A stretch of 64,000 nucleotides of DNA. It comes from Brevibacillus laterosporus. Its GTDB lineage: Bacteria; Bacillota; Bacilli; Brevibacillales; Brevibacillaceae. Both the position numbers and the translations under genes were made by a program. The stretch is from assembly GCF_030489605.1 (NCBI RefSeq), contig NZ_JAUKFY010000001.1, forward strand, positions 248,001 through 312,000. Direction: 5' to 3'. Below are positions 8,134-17,148 of the stretch, in pieces; position 1 is the stretch's first letter, and each line of letters starts with the position of its first letter. The notes below the pieces were generated by a model. It worked only from the letters and a program-made list of their open reading frames with translations. It did no database searches and was not told where the DNA came from.

Positions 8134-9270
8134 ATGTCAAGAATGACGGAAACAATGGTCTCTGAAAGAGAAAGAGAGATGCAGAAGCAGGTAATGCAAA
8201 AATTCCGTTCCAAAATTAGTCCTTCTCTAGCTAAGATTGTGAAACAATCTCAGGGTGTAGCCAAGCAATTTGTACCAAGTCCCTATGAAGCATTAGAATA
8301 CGGCACAGAAAAGCCTTTTGAAGAGGGCAAAAATAATAAAGGAATATATGGACTTGAAAGAATATACGAGGATCGAGCAGTATTGACTCCTTATTTTGAA
8401 TGTTCTGCCTATTGTAGATACTGTTTTAAGAAAACCCGTACGTTAGCGGGAGAAGCCAAGCGGATGTCGGATGAAAATATTGCAGATGCGATCAACTATA
8501 TAAGCAATGATGATCGGATTAAAACGGTATTAATTACCGGCGGGGACCCGTTTCTCGATGTAACATTACTGCATAAGGTTCTACAGCAAATCAAGGAAAT
8601 TGATCATGTACGAAACATCCGGGTAGGTACGAGAAATATTTTATTTGCTCCCGAAAACATCACGGATGAAACAGCAGAGATGTTATCGGAATTTAATCAA
8701 ATTAACTACGACAACCCGCGTTTATCCAAGAACCTTTCCATTGGTTTATCACTAAATCACCCAGATGAACTTACCCCAGAAGTTATTCGCGCTGCCCAAA
8801 AGATCATTTCTCGCGGTATTACTATAAGAGGACAAATTGTTTTGATGAAAGATATTAATGATAATACCAAAACGATGAGGGAATTAATAGAGCTGTTTCT
8901 CTGTAATGGGATTGTGCCTTATTATCTTTTCCACTGCATGGCTGTAGTCGGAGCTAAGCATTTCCGTACATCGGTTCAGAAGGGAATTGATATTATACGT
9001 GAACTATCCGCTTTCTCTGGTAGCATTGCTCCGCATTATGTTTATGTAACTCCAATTGGTAAGCATCGAGTCGGTACGAATTCCCAGCTCGATTATGTAG
9101 AGATTGAGGGACAACGGTATATTCGCTCCACTACACCATATAAAGCAGCTGATTTCTTACATTTCTCTGATAACACGATGCTGCCGCCTCTCCACGAAAT
9201 AAATGAAAACGGATACATTGTTTCTCATTATCTTGACGGAGATGACAATCCGATGGAGGCATTGATATGA
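8134..9270 (+). CDS. KamA-family radical SAM aminomutase with altered substrate pocket
   Basis: A 378-residue protein of the lysine 2,3-aminomutase/EpmB family, PLP- and SAM-dependent enzymes that move an alpha-amino group to the beta carbon. Visible: cluster motif CSAYCRYC (Cys 90, 94, 97), TGGDPF (136-140), HFRTSVQKG (276-284), and PIGK with the probable PLP-binding Lys 310. Compared with Clostridium lysine 2,3-aminomutase as I recall it, the two Asp that hold the lysine side-chain amine are replaced (CDLS becomes CMAV, Met 269; the Asp before the PLP Lys aligns with Val 305), and the carboxylate-binding Arg after the cluster is Lys. The C-terminal zinc cysteines are absent. The substrate is thus probably not lysine. 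The start follows GGGAGGTAAC; the stop overlaps the next gene (ATGA). Confidence 0.85.
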   Translation: MSRMTETMVSEREREMQKQVMQKFRSKISPSLAKIVKQSQGVAKQFVPSPYEALEYGTEKPFEEGKNNKGIYGLERIYEDRAVLTPYFECSAYCRYCFKKTRTLAGEAKRMSDENIADAINYISNDDRIKTVLITGGDPFLDVTLLHKVLQQIKEIDHVRNIRVGTRNILFAPENITDETAEMLSEFNQINYDNPRLSKNLSIGLSLNHPDELTPEVIRAAQKIISRGITIRGQIVLMKDINDNTKTMRELIELFLCNGIVPYYLFHCMAVVGAKHFRTSVQKGIDIIRELSAFSGSIAPHYVYVTPIGKHRVGTNSQLDYVEIEGQRYIRSTTPYKAADFLHFSDNTMLPPLHEINENGYIVSHYLDGDDNPMEALI

Positions 9271-10631
9271 AAGAATTAATCGTATTTATTGAAAATCTCT
9301 CGGTAGTTCCTACCATTAATCGCGCTGTTCATGCTACGAAAATGGGGTACCAGTGTGCAATCATTACTCGCCCTCTCACAGAGCATGAAAAATCGAAAAT
9401 CGCTCAATTAGAAGAAGAAAACCACATTCCTGCTTTGTTTGCCGAAATTATTGAGACTACTGATTTTGGCTATGAGGAATTAGAAAAAAAGGTCTGCATG
9501 CTTGAGGAAACATATAAAATTTCTGCTGTACTTAGTATTCTTGGATTATTTTCAAGCGCAGGTTTATTAGGGGCTGATGTCGCGAAGATAGCTGAAAAAA
9601 GAGGACTGCCATCTCAGGACTCAGATGCGTTGTATCGTACAAACAACAAATATCTTATGCGTGATGCACTAAGACATGCTGGAGTGCTAACGGTTGATTA
9701 TGGGCTAGCAGTCGATGTGGATTCAGCAGTCGCCCATGCGGAACGGATTGGCTATCCGGTGATTTTAAAGCCGATTAACGGAGTTGCTTCTCATTTAATT
9801 CTTAAATCCCACAATCAGCAAGAGGTAAGGGATAATTTTACATACGCCCTTCAAAAGCTGCCTGACTGTAATTATTCCAATCTTTATGCATCCTGTCACA
9901 CCTATGCGGCGAAGGATGGGAATCTTATTGATTTTAATCCCATGGGTTGCATGCTAGTGGAAAAATATATGAATGGTCGGGAAGCTAGTGTAGAGATGGT
10001 GATCACAGAGAAGGAAATCATTCCTCTGCTTGTGCATGATAAGCTAAAAGTCACAGAAGAAAAGCAGGTGTTCTATGAGCATCTTCTGGTCGTTCCTCCT
10101 CTTCGCTTTACAGAGAAGGAAGTTGAGGAGCTCAAACATTATGCAGTGGAAGCTGTTCGCGCTGTTGGCTTAAAGAATTCGTTGTCCCATGTTGAATTGC
10201 GCTATGACGAAAAATTAGGTCCGCAGGTATTAGAAATCAATCCGCGTATAGGTGGTATGTGTGTTAAGGATAGCTTAGAAACAATGCTTGGGTTTGACTC
10301 GGTAAAAGCCCAATTGGGAATTGCTTTAGGAACCTATGAATTACCTACTCTACCAAACCAAGAACAAACCCCTCACGCCATGTTTACTTTATATCCAAAG
10401 GAGAGCGGGATTCTTCGAGCGGTAAACGGACTAGAGGAGCTTGAAAAAATTCCTGGGGTATTAAGAGTAACACAAGTCTATCCGATAGGTGCAGAGATAA
10501 GAGGGGACGAGGAAGAAGTATTTCTAGTTATGTGCTGGATGCGTGGAGAAAGCTATGAACATATTGAACAAGTGTATGAAAAGGCGTGCGAGCTAGTCAC
10601 GTTTGAAATCGAGAAATTGGTTAAGGTGTAG
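9267..10631 (+). CDS. ATP-grasp amino acid ligase-like protein
   Basis: A 454-residue ATP-grasp enzyme of the carboxylate-amine ligase type (same broad group as BacD-type L-amino acid ligases). N-terminal Rossmann-like domain about 1-120; ATP-grasp domain about 125-345 with GYPVILKPI (Lys 168), VEKYMNGREAS (231-241), Glu 310, and LEINPRIGG (322-330) carrying the Mg/ATP ligands; then a C-terminal lid-like domain (about 370-450) also found in dipeptide ligases. Such enzymes form an acyl phosphate and join it to an amine. It overlaps the aminomutase gene by four bases, so coupled translation and a shared pathway are likely. The actual substrates cannot be told from sequence. Confidence 0.85.
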   Translation: MKELIVFIENLSVVPTINRAVHATKMGYQCAIITRPLTEHEKSKIAQLEEENHIPALFAEIIETTDFGYEELEKKVCMLEETYKISAVLSILGLFSSAGLLGADVAKIAEKRGLPSQDSDALYRTNNKYLMRDALRHAGVLTVDYGLAVDVDSAVAHAERIGYPVILKPINGVASHLILKSHNQQEVRDNFTYALQKLPDCNYSNLYASCHTYAAKDGNLIDFNPMGCMLVEKYMNGREASVEMVITEKEIIPLLVHDKLKVTEEKQVFYEHLLVVPPLRFTEKEVEELKHYAVEAVRAVGLKNSLSHVELRYDEKLGPQVLEINPRIGGMCVKDSLETMLGFDSVKAQLGIALGTYELPTLPNQEQTPHAMFTLYPKESGILRAVNGLEELEKIPGVLRVTQVYPIGAEIRGDEEEVFLVMCWMRGESYEHIEQVYEKACELVTFEIEKLVKV

Positions 10632-10642
10632 GAGGAAAGAAC

Positions 10643-11890
10643 ATGACAACAACAATTCCAGCAGGACAGAATAATAAAATGCGGTACATTTACCAGTTGA
10701 TTGCTGGAAGAACCATTTCAGATATAGGCAGTTATTTAGATATGATTGCACTAAATCTGTATGTGTACCTATTAACGGGCAGTGCTGTTTACATGGGATT
10801 ATTTATGGCTGTTCGTTTATTGGGAAGCTTTTTAGCAGGTTTTTATTCTGGTATGCTAGCAGATAAATTTAACCGTAAAAAGCTAATGATTATTAGTGAC
10901 GTTGTGCGGTTTTGTCTTCTATTTTCTCTATTTATTACACCACAAGAATATCATTTTTATATGCTGTATGTTGTGATCTTTGGTATGGGAATGTTTAGCT
11001 CGATGTTTAACGTATCCATGCAATCCAGTATTCCTATGCTTGTTTCACCGGAAAATAGAGTAAGAGCCAATGCTTTATTACAGTCTTGGCAAGCCATTGC
11101 CATGGTTGTGGGGATGCTCTCAAGTGGGATTCTCATTAATCTGTTAAGCTATCAAAATATTTTCTTGCTTGACTCCCTGACGTATTTGCTTTCGGCTGTG
11201 AACCTAATTAGCCTGCCCATTAAAACGAATGAAACGCGAACTCAATCAGATCAAAAGGCTTCGTTTTTTTCAGAGTTTTCGTTTATTTATCGGTATTTAC
11301 GTGTAATTCCCGTTTTATTATCTTTAATGACGATTCGATTATTTGATACCTTTGGTTCCGCAGCGCATAATGTAGGGATACCGATTTATTCGTCTATGAT
11401 TAAGCCGGACAATCCCTCTATGATTATGGGCTTTATATGGGGAATCTGGGCAATTGGTAATCTTGTCGGTTCTCGTTTTATGAGTAAGCATTCTAAAAAT
11501 GCTAAGGAAGTATTCACCGAAAAAGCATTTGGCATCTCGACGATTTTAATGTCGTTCTTCTTTATCTTACTGTTTGCGTTCTCTACAACGTATCTTCTGC
11601 TTGTCTGTGCTTTCTTAGCGGGAGTATCTGACGGTATATCGGCCATTTGCTATAACTCCCGCCTACAGCAGGTATCTGATGACAAGCGTGGTCGTGTTTT
11701 TGGAGTATCCTCCACGTTGCAAACCATTGGATTTGCGTTTGGAATGCTGATTTGTTCCCCTTTATTTGAAATCATGCTGCCGATATGGGTAGTAGGTATC
11801 CTTCATGGTGTACCTATGGTCATGGCGCTGATATTCACGATCTATTTCTATCGGAAATGGAAAGCACCAACTGAAGTTGCTTCTTCGTAA
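10643..11890 (+). CDS. MFS transporter, probable exporter of the operon product
   Basis: A 415-residue integral membrane protein with about twelve hydrophobic segments. GMLADKFNRKKLM around residue 75 is the MFS loop 2-3 motif (G.LADR.GRR), and a related RGRVFG motif follows TM8. The overall look is the enterobactin/macrolide efflux (EntS/MefA-like) branch, which mostly exports small molecules. It starts 11 bases after the ATP-grasp gene with GGAGGAAAGAAC ahead of the ATG and is followed by a terminator, so it closes the operon. Export of, and self-protection against, the ligase product is the natural inference. Confidence 0.85.
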   Translation: MTTTIPAGQNNKMRYIYQLIAGRTISDIGSYLDMIALNLYVYLLTGSAVYMGLFMAVRLLGSFLAGFYSGMLADKFNRKKLMIISDVVRFCLLFSLFITPQEYHFYMLYVVIFGMGMFSSMFNVSMQSSIPMLVSPENRVRANALLQSWQAIAMVVGMLSSGILINLLSYQNIFLLDSLTYLLSAVNLISLPIKTNETRTQSDQKASFFSEFSFIYRYLRVIPVLLSLMTIRLFDTFGSAAHNVGIPIYSSMIKPDNPSMIMGFIWGIWAIGNLVGSRFMSKHSKNAKEVFTEKAFGISTILMSFFFILLFAFSTTYLLLVCAFLAGVSDGISAICYNSRLQQVSDDKRGRVFGVSSTLQTIGFAFGMLICSPLFEIMLPIWVVGILHGVPMVMALIFTIYFYRKWKAPTEVASS

Positions 11891-11908
11891 AGAAGAAAGG
11901 ATTAGCTT

Positions 11909-11938
11909 GGCACCGCCAAATGTAGCGGTGCCTTTTGT
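11909..11938 (+). terminator. Terminator of the radical SAM/ATP-grasp/MFS operon
   Basis: Perfect 8-bp stem GGCACCGC / GCGGTGCC with an 8-base loop, followed by TTTT. Confidence 0.85.
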
Positions 11939-12125
11939 ATCGAGGAGTCGGGTTATACACTCCGACAACTTGCTTTTAGTCTTTACCTAGTTTTTCTTTA
12001 TCCGTTTACAGTCAAAAAATTTTTTCCGGTAAAAAAAGCATACCAATCCGGCAGGAAACAGGTACAATGAGAACTAAGACTTATACATAACAGGCGAGTT
12101 TTGCCAAGACAAAGGAGGATATTGC

Positions 12126-13925
12126 ATGCTACAAAATCTTAAACCCGTGTGGGACTTAGATAGCATCTTTCCTGGAGGAAGCGACTCAAAGGAATTTGCT
12201 GCATTCTTGGATAAATTAAAGGAACAAACGGCTTCTTTAACGGCTGATTTAAAAGCGTTAGAAGCTCCTACAACGCTTGAGCAGCTTAAAAAACTAGAAG
12301 CGATTGTAGCACGTTTTGAACAGGTACGCTCTGATTGGATGCAGGCAAGCTCATTCGTTTCCTGCCTTGAGGCACAGAATGTACATGATGGAAAAGCTCA
12401 TTTTCTGCGTGATCGTGTAACACAATTAGGAGCGGCAAATCAAGAAACAGGAACATTGTTTGATCAGTACATTTTAGAAGTGCCTGAGGAGCTATGGAAG
12501 CAATTCCTAGAGTTAGACAGCATGAAACCAATTGCTTTCATTCTGGATGAACGCCGTCAATTAGGGGCGGCTAAGCTTCCTACTGAGCAAGAAATTTTGG
12601 CAGGAAATTTAGCAGTAGATGGGTATCATGCATGGTCGCAGTTATATGACGTGATCGTTGGACGCATGCATATCCCAAGCGAGAAAGATGGGAAAATTGA
12701 GAAATTATCAGTCGGGCAAGCTTTTAACCTGCTCTCTGATACTGATCCTACAGTTCGCAAGCAGATGTTTGCCAATTGGAAACAAGCGTGGTCTGAAAAT
12801 GAAGACCTATGTGCAAAAGCATTGAACCATTTAAGCGGCTTCCGTTTAGCATTATATAAAGAGCGTAAGTGGGATGACTTTTTGAAAGAGCCGGTTGAGA
12901 TTTGCCGTATGAGCGAGAAGACGCTGAATGTCATGTGGGAGGTTGTGGAGAAGAATCGTGAGCGCCTAGTTCCTTATCTAAAACGGAAAAAGGAATTACT
13001 TGGCATCGATTCTCTGTCTTTCTACGATTGGACGGCACCATTGCCTGGCAGTACCAGCAAAATGAGCTACGATGAAGCAGCCCAATTCATTACAGAGCAG
13101 TTTGAGAAATTTAGTCCCAAAATGGCTGAATTCGCAACAATGGCCTTTGAAAAACATTGGATTGAAGCTGAGGATCGTCCTGGCAAGCGACCAGGCGGCT
13201 TTTGCACCGATTTACAGTCCAGCAAAGAAACGCGTATTTTCATGACGTTTGACGGTAGCATGTCTAGCACCTCTACACTGGCTCATGAATTAGGACATTC
13301 CTATCACACCTATGTAATGAAGGATTTGCCTGAGCTGGCGAAGGATTATGCCATGAACGTAGCCGAAACAGCTTCCACCTTTGCAGAATTAATCGTGAAG
13401 GATGCTGCCCTACAAAATGCAAAATCTGATGCAGAACGTATTTCCATGATCGACGATAAGCTTGGTGATGCCGTTTCCTTCTTTATGGATATCTTTACTC
13501 GCTTTACATTTGAGAAGAAATTCTACGAACAACGCAAGAATGGAATGCTAAGTGCGGAAGAGATTAATCAACTAATGGAAGAAGCGCAGAAGTTCGCATT
13601 TGCTGGAGCTTTAGACGAATACTTCCCTAACTTCTGGTCCGCTAAGCTTCACTTCTATATTAGTGATGTTCCGTTCTATAACTTCCCATATACATTCGGA
13701 TACATGCTAAGTGTTGGTTTGTTTGCGCAGGCACAAAAAGAAGGGGCTTCCTTTGAGGATAAGTATATTGACTTCTTAAAAGACACAGGTCGCATGACAG
13801 TAGAAGATCTGGCGAAGGCTCATCTAAATGTAGATTTGACGCAACCAGATTTCTGGCAAAGTGCTGTAGATGCTGCTTTGGCAAACATTGATGAATTTAT
13901 GACGCTAACAGAGAAAAAAGCGTAA
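12126..13925 (+). CDS. pepF: Oligoendopeptidase F (M3 family metallopeptidase)
   Basis: Cytosolic zinc endopeptidase, 599 residues, that degrades short peptides. The HExxH zinc site is HELGHSYH near residue 387, with the third ligand region AETASTFAE about 25 residues later. Length and C-terminal helical domain match the M3B PepF family. The start ATG follows AAAGGAGGATATTGC. A -10-like TACAAT lies at 12062-12067 without a clear -35. It is followed by the dipeptidase pepD, so both serve intracellular peptide recycling, though a hairpin lies between them. Confidence 0.93.
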   Translation: MLQNLKPVWDLDSIFPGGSDSKEFAAFLDKLKEQTASLTADLKALEAPTTLEQLKKLEAIVARFEQVRSDWMQASSFVSCLEAQNVHDGKAHFLRDRVTQLGAANQETGTLFDQYILEVPEELWKQFLELDSMKPIAFILDERRQLGAAKLPTEQEILAGNLAVDGYHAWSQLYDVIVGRMHIPSEKDGKIEKLSVGQAFNLLSDTDPTVRKQMFANWKQAWSENEDLCAKALNHLSGFRLALYKERKWDDFLKEPVEICRMSEKTLNVMWEVVEKNRERLVPYLKRKKELLGIDSLSFYDWTAPLPGSTSKMSYDEAAQFITEQFEKFSPKMAEFATMAFEKHWIEAEDRPGKRPGGFCTDLQSSKETRIFMTFDGSMSSTSTLAHELGHSYHTYVMKDLPELAKDYAMNVAETASTFAELIVKDAALQNAKSDAERISMIDDKLGDAVSFFMDIFTRFTFEKKFYEQRKNGMLSAEEINQLMEEAQKFAFAGALDEYFPNFWSAKLHFYISDVPFYNFPYTFGYMLSVGLFAQAQKEGASFEDKYIDFLKDTGRMTVEDLAKAHLNVDLTQPDFWQSAVDAALANIDEFMTLTEKKA

Positions 13926-13947
13926 ACATTCTATCTAACGTAACAAG

Positions 13948-13993
13948 CAGGAAGAAAAGGGAAAAGCTCTCATATAAGAGGGCTTTTTCCTGC
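13948..13993 (+). terminator. Hairpin between pepF and pepD, probable terminator
   Basis: Long imperfect stem from GCAGGAA to TTCCTGC, with AAGCTCT / AGAGGGCTT near the loop; the T run lies in the right arm. Confidence 0.5.
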
Positions 13994-14040
13994 ATCTAAA
14001 GCAATCATCTAATCCATTAATTAGAAGCGAGGGACCACAT

Positions 14041-15519
14041 ATGGCTAAAACACTCCAGGAAGTCTTACAGCATCCCGTATTTCATTACTTTGCGGAAATA
14101 TCGAAAATTCCAAGGGGATCAGGCAATGAACAAGCAATCAGTGCCTATCTATTAGATTTTGCGGCACAGCATGGATTAGACGCTACACGGGATGAGGCAT
14201 TAAATGTAGTGATTCGCAAACCAGCCTCAGCAGGTTACGAAGCATTGCCCACCATTATTTTACAAGGGCATATGGATATGGTTTGTGAAAAAAATCAAGG
14301 AACCGTACATAATTTTCTAACAGACCCCATCCGGCTACGGGTAGTAGACAACATGCTATATGCCACGGAGACAACATTAGGTGCAGATAACGGTATAGCC
14401 GTAGCTTACATGCTTGCTCTGCTAGCTGATACGACTCTCATGCATCCCGCCTTGGAAGCACTTATAACCACCGAGGAGGAGTCATCAATGGGTGGGGCAA
14501 TGCATTTTGATTTTAGTCAATTAAAGGGCTCCATTCTGCTTAATATTGATTCGGAAGAGGAAGGACGTTTGCTGGTAAGCTGTGCAGGTGGTGTCACGGC
14601 GAGGCAACGATTTGAAATAGAATGGGCTGACGCCGATGACCGAAGTAAGGCATTTCGATTGTCTGTACATGGCTTACAAGGAGGACATTCAGGAGCTGAG
14701 ATTCATAAGGGACGCGGCAATGCTAATAAACTGCTAGGTCGTGTGCTGCACGGTCTTCAGCAAGAAATTCCTTATCAGCTCCAACATGTGCAAGGTGGAA
14801 TGAAAACCAATGCTATTCCTCGGGAGGCAGAGGCCATTTTGTATATAAAAGAGGAAGAAATAGAAAAAGCAAAGCAGCTAGTGAGCGATTTTCAAGAACG
14901 ATTTGTTACAGAATTACGTGCTGGTGATCCTGAGGTTGGTGTAAAACTCACAGAAGTACGGGGGAATGAAAAGCGTGTATTTTCCGCCCAGACATTTGAA
15001 CATGTACTTGCCTCTTTGATGCTCACGCCAAATGGAGCTCAAAGCATAAGCCAAGAAATTGAAGGACTCGTAGAAAGCTCCACTAATTTAGGTGTTGTAC
15101 GAACAGATGAAACCTACATTTATTTGGAAAATGAGGTGAGAAGCTCTGTGGCTAGCTTGAAGGGAGCCATTGTGAAACAGTTGGAAATGCTTGCCTCCTT
15201 AACAGGCTCTGAGCTTATCGCCGATTCCGATTACCCAGAGTGGGCATACCGCCCGGATTCTGTCATCCGGGAGATTTGTGAGCAGGTGTATGAAAAGATG
15301 AATGGTCAAAAACCAGAAATTACGGCGGTCCATGCAGGCTTAGAATGCGGTGTATTTGCAGAGAAAAATCCCAAGCTGGATATGATATCTTTTGGACCAA
15401 ATATTTATGGGGCACATACACCACAAGAGCATGTTGAAATTGATTCAGTGACTCGCGTTTGGGGATATTTGGTGGGGATTCTGGCTGCAATGAAAGAGGC
15501 CAAGCGTTTCGCTTCATAG
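14041..15519 (+). CDS. pepD: Cytosol beta-Ala-His dipeptidase (aminoacyl-histidine dipeptidase, M20)
   Basis: Di-zinc M20-family aminopeptidase, 492 residues, hydrolysing dipeptides such as aminoacyl-histidine. Metal ligand motifs are visible: LQGHMDMVCEK near residue 80 (His, Asp), TLGADNGIAVAYMLALL near 115 (bridging Asp), TTEEESSMGG near 145 (catalytic and ligand Glu), and the C-terminal FGPNIYGAHTPQE His. The opening 'HPVFHYFAEISKIPRGSGNE' is typical of PepD. The ATG follows GCGAGGGACCACAT. It ends 42 bases before the sigma-54 activator gene. Confidence 0.93.
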   Translation: MAKTLQEVLQHPVFHYFAEISKIPRGSGNEQAISAYLLDFAAQHGLDATRDEALNVVIRKPASAGYEALPTIILQGHMDMVCEKNQGTVHNFLTDPIRLRVVDNMLYATETTLGADNGIAVAYMLALLADTTLMHPALEALITTEEESSMGGAMHFDFSQLKGSILLNIDSEEEGRLLVSCAGGVTARQRFEIEWADADDRSKAFRLSVHGLQGGHSGAEIHKGRGNANKLLGRVLHGLQQEIPYQLQHVQGGMKTNAIPREAEAILYIKEEEIEKAKQLVSDFQERFVTELRAGDPEVGVKLTEVRGNEKRVFSAQTFEHVLASLMLTPNGAQSISQEIEGLVESSTNLGVVRTDETYIYLENEVRSSVASLKGAIVKQLEMLASLTGSELIADSDYPEWAYRPDSVIREICEQVYEKMNGQKPEITAVHAGLECGVFAEKNPKLDMISFGPNIYGAHTPQEHVEIDSVTRVWGYLVGILAAMKEAKRFAS

Positions 15520-15561
15520 CAAGCATGTTATGATGGAGGAAAAGATTTACGGAGGATAAAG

Positions 15562-16977
15562 ATGGACAAGGCAGACACGGACAAATGGATGGGGCGTATT
15601 TTAGAACAGATCGTCCACTATTCGCACGAGCACCTGCTTATTACCGATCGAGACGGTGTAGTTCGGCTAGTTGGGCCTACGTGCGAAGCAATTTATGGTA
15701 AAAAGCAACAGGAATTACTTGGACGAAATGTAAGGGAATTGGAGGAGGCTAAAGTTTTTTCTCCGTCCGCCACTCGTTTGGTTCTGGAATCAGGGGAAGC
15801 CCAGACAATGATGCAGGAGACGATTTATAAGCAAAAGCTGATGGTGTCTGCCTTTCCCATTTGGAAAACGCCTGATGAATTGGAAGGTGTAATTAGTTTT
15901 TCACATGATTTGACTGAAATTCTAGAATTAAAACGCCGTTATGAGAATCTGACACAGCAATTGAAACAATTCGAAAATGAGATTGAGGAACTTCGTGAGA
16001 AAAACAGTGGTTCCGATCAAGTTGTAGCAGTTAGCCCAGCTATGAAAGAAATGTATCGTTTAGTAGAAAAAGTAGCGGGGGTAGATTCAACGGTCCTTAT
16101 TTTAGGGGAATCAGGAGTGGGGAAAAACGTTATCGCCCGGGAAATACATCAGCGAAGCCGTCGTTCACACGGAGAAATGGTGGAAATTAATTGCGGGTCC
16201 ATACCCGATGGACTATTAGAGTCTGAGCTGTTTGGTTATGAGGCAGGGTCTTTTACGGGAGCTGCTAAAGCCGGGAAGATGGGGATAATCGAACGGGCTG
16301 ATCAGGGAACCCTATTTTTGGATGAATTAGGAGAGCTGCCCTTGTCCTTACAAGCCAAGCTGTTAAAAGTCATTCAGGAAAAGCGGCTACAGCGTATCGG
16401 AAGCACTGCGTATCGAGAGGTGGATTTTCGCCTAATTGCAGCTACGAATCGGGATTTGGAGGAAATGGTAAAGAATGGATCGTTCCGCCAAGACTTGTAC
16501 TTTCGCTTACATGTGATTCCCCTACGAATACCACCTTTGCGTGAGCGAAAGGAAGATATCGCTGCCCATTTGAAATGGACATTACGTGCTTTAAATGATC
16601 GGTACGGGCTGCAAAAGCGACTTTCCTCTCAAGCGACTCAATTGCTCCTGCAATATGAATGGCCGGGGAATGTTCGAGAGCTTGAGAACGTTTTAGAAAG
16701 AATGGTAGTCATTGCTGACGAGGATACGCTAACAGCCGAGCATCTACCAGCGGAAATCAGTGCATTGCGTATTCCTGCAATTCTCTCAGGGGAACATTCC
16801 TTCCCTCCAACTGTGCCCTTGAAAGAAGCTGTGGAGAGATTAGAGAAAAGTATGATAGAACAGGCAGCTAACATTTGTCAGACAACAGTAGAAATGGCAC
16901 AGATGTTAGGAATCAGTCAGCCTTCTGTAGTAAGGAAGTTAAAAAAGTATCAGATAAAACGATTCAAAAATGAATAA
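15562..16977 (+). CDS. PAS-containing sigma-54 dependent transcriptional activator
   Basis: A 471-residue enhancer-binding protein. N-terminal PAS sensor about 10-115, a short coiled linker (about 130-150), AAA+ sigma-54 interaction domain about 155-385 with Walker A GESGVGKN, the sigma-54 contact loop GSFTGA (usual GAFTGA with Ala to Ser) and Walker B LFLDELGELP, then a C-terminal Fis-type helix-turn-helix (MAQMLGISQPSVVRKLKKY). It sits directly upstream of a textbook -24/-12 promoter serving gabT-gabD, so it most likely activates those genes in response to GABA or a related metabolite (inference by position). RocR and BkdR are relatives of the same build. The ATG follows ACGGAGGATAAAG. Confidence 0.9.
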   Translation: MDKADTDKWMGRILEQIVHYSHEHLLITDRDGVVRLVGPTCEAIYGKKQQELLGRNVRELEEAKVFSPSATRLVLESGEAQTMMQETIYKQKLMVSAFPIWKTPDELEGVISFSHDLTEILELKRRYENLTQQLKQFENEIEELREKNSGSDQVVAVSPAMKEMYRLVEKVAGVDSTVLILGESGVGKNVIAREIHQRSRRSHGEMVEINCGSIPDGLLESELFGYEAGSFTGAAKAGKMGIIERADQGTLFLDELGELPLSLQAKLLKVIQEKRLQRIGSTAYREVDFRLIAATNRDLEEMVKNGSFRQDLYFRLHVIPLRIPPLRERKEDIAAHLKWTLRALNDRYGLQKRLSSQATQLLLQYEWPGNVRELENVLERMVVIADEDTLTAEHLPAEISALRIPAILSGEHSFPPTVPLKEAVERLEKSMIEQAANICQTTVEMAQMLGISQPSVVRKLKKYQIKRFKNE

Positions 16978-17072
16978 TTATTTATAAATGAATAAAAATC
17001 CGGTTCCAAGATAGAGTGTTTTGTATTGTCATGTTATTTTCTCCGCTTCGATACTTTGGCACGATAATTGCT
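16968..17072 (+). promoter_or_regulatory. Sigma-54 promoter and possible enhancer repeats for gabTD
   Basis: TGGCAC-GATAA-TTGCT at 17057-17072 matches the sigma-54 -24/-12 consensus (TGGCAC-N5-TTGCW) throughout. Two direct copies of AAATGAATAA at 16968-16977 and 16986-16995, 18 bp apart and about 80 bp upstream of the promoter, are candidate activator sites; they overlap the stop codon of the activator gene. Confidence 0.85.
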
Positions 17073-17148
17073 AGTGATAAAATAGTAGAAAATTGGCTGA
17101 GTAGCAAATATATAAAAGCGTAGGCAAAATATGAAGGGGGAGTATAAC

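Noticed and set aside
8134-9270. Calling the radical SAM gene lysine 2,3-aminomutase (kamA)
   Set aside because: The lysine-specifying aspartates and the C-terminal zinc cysteines are missing; a family-level name is safer.
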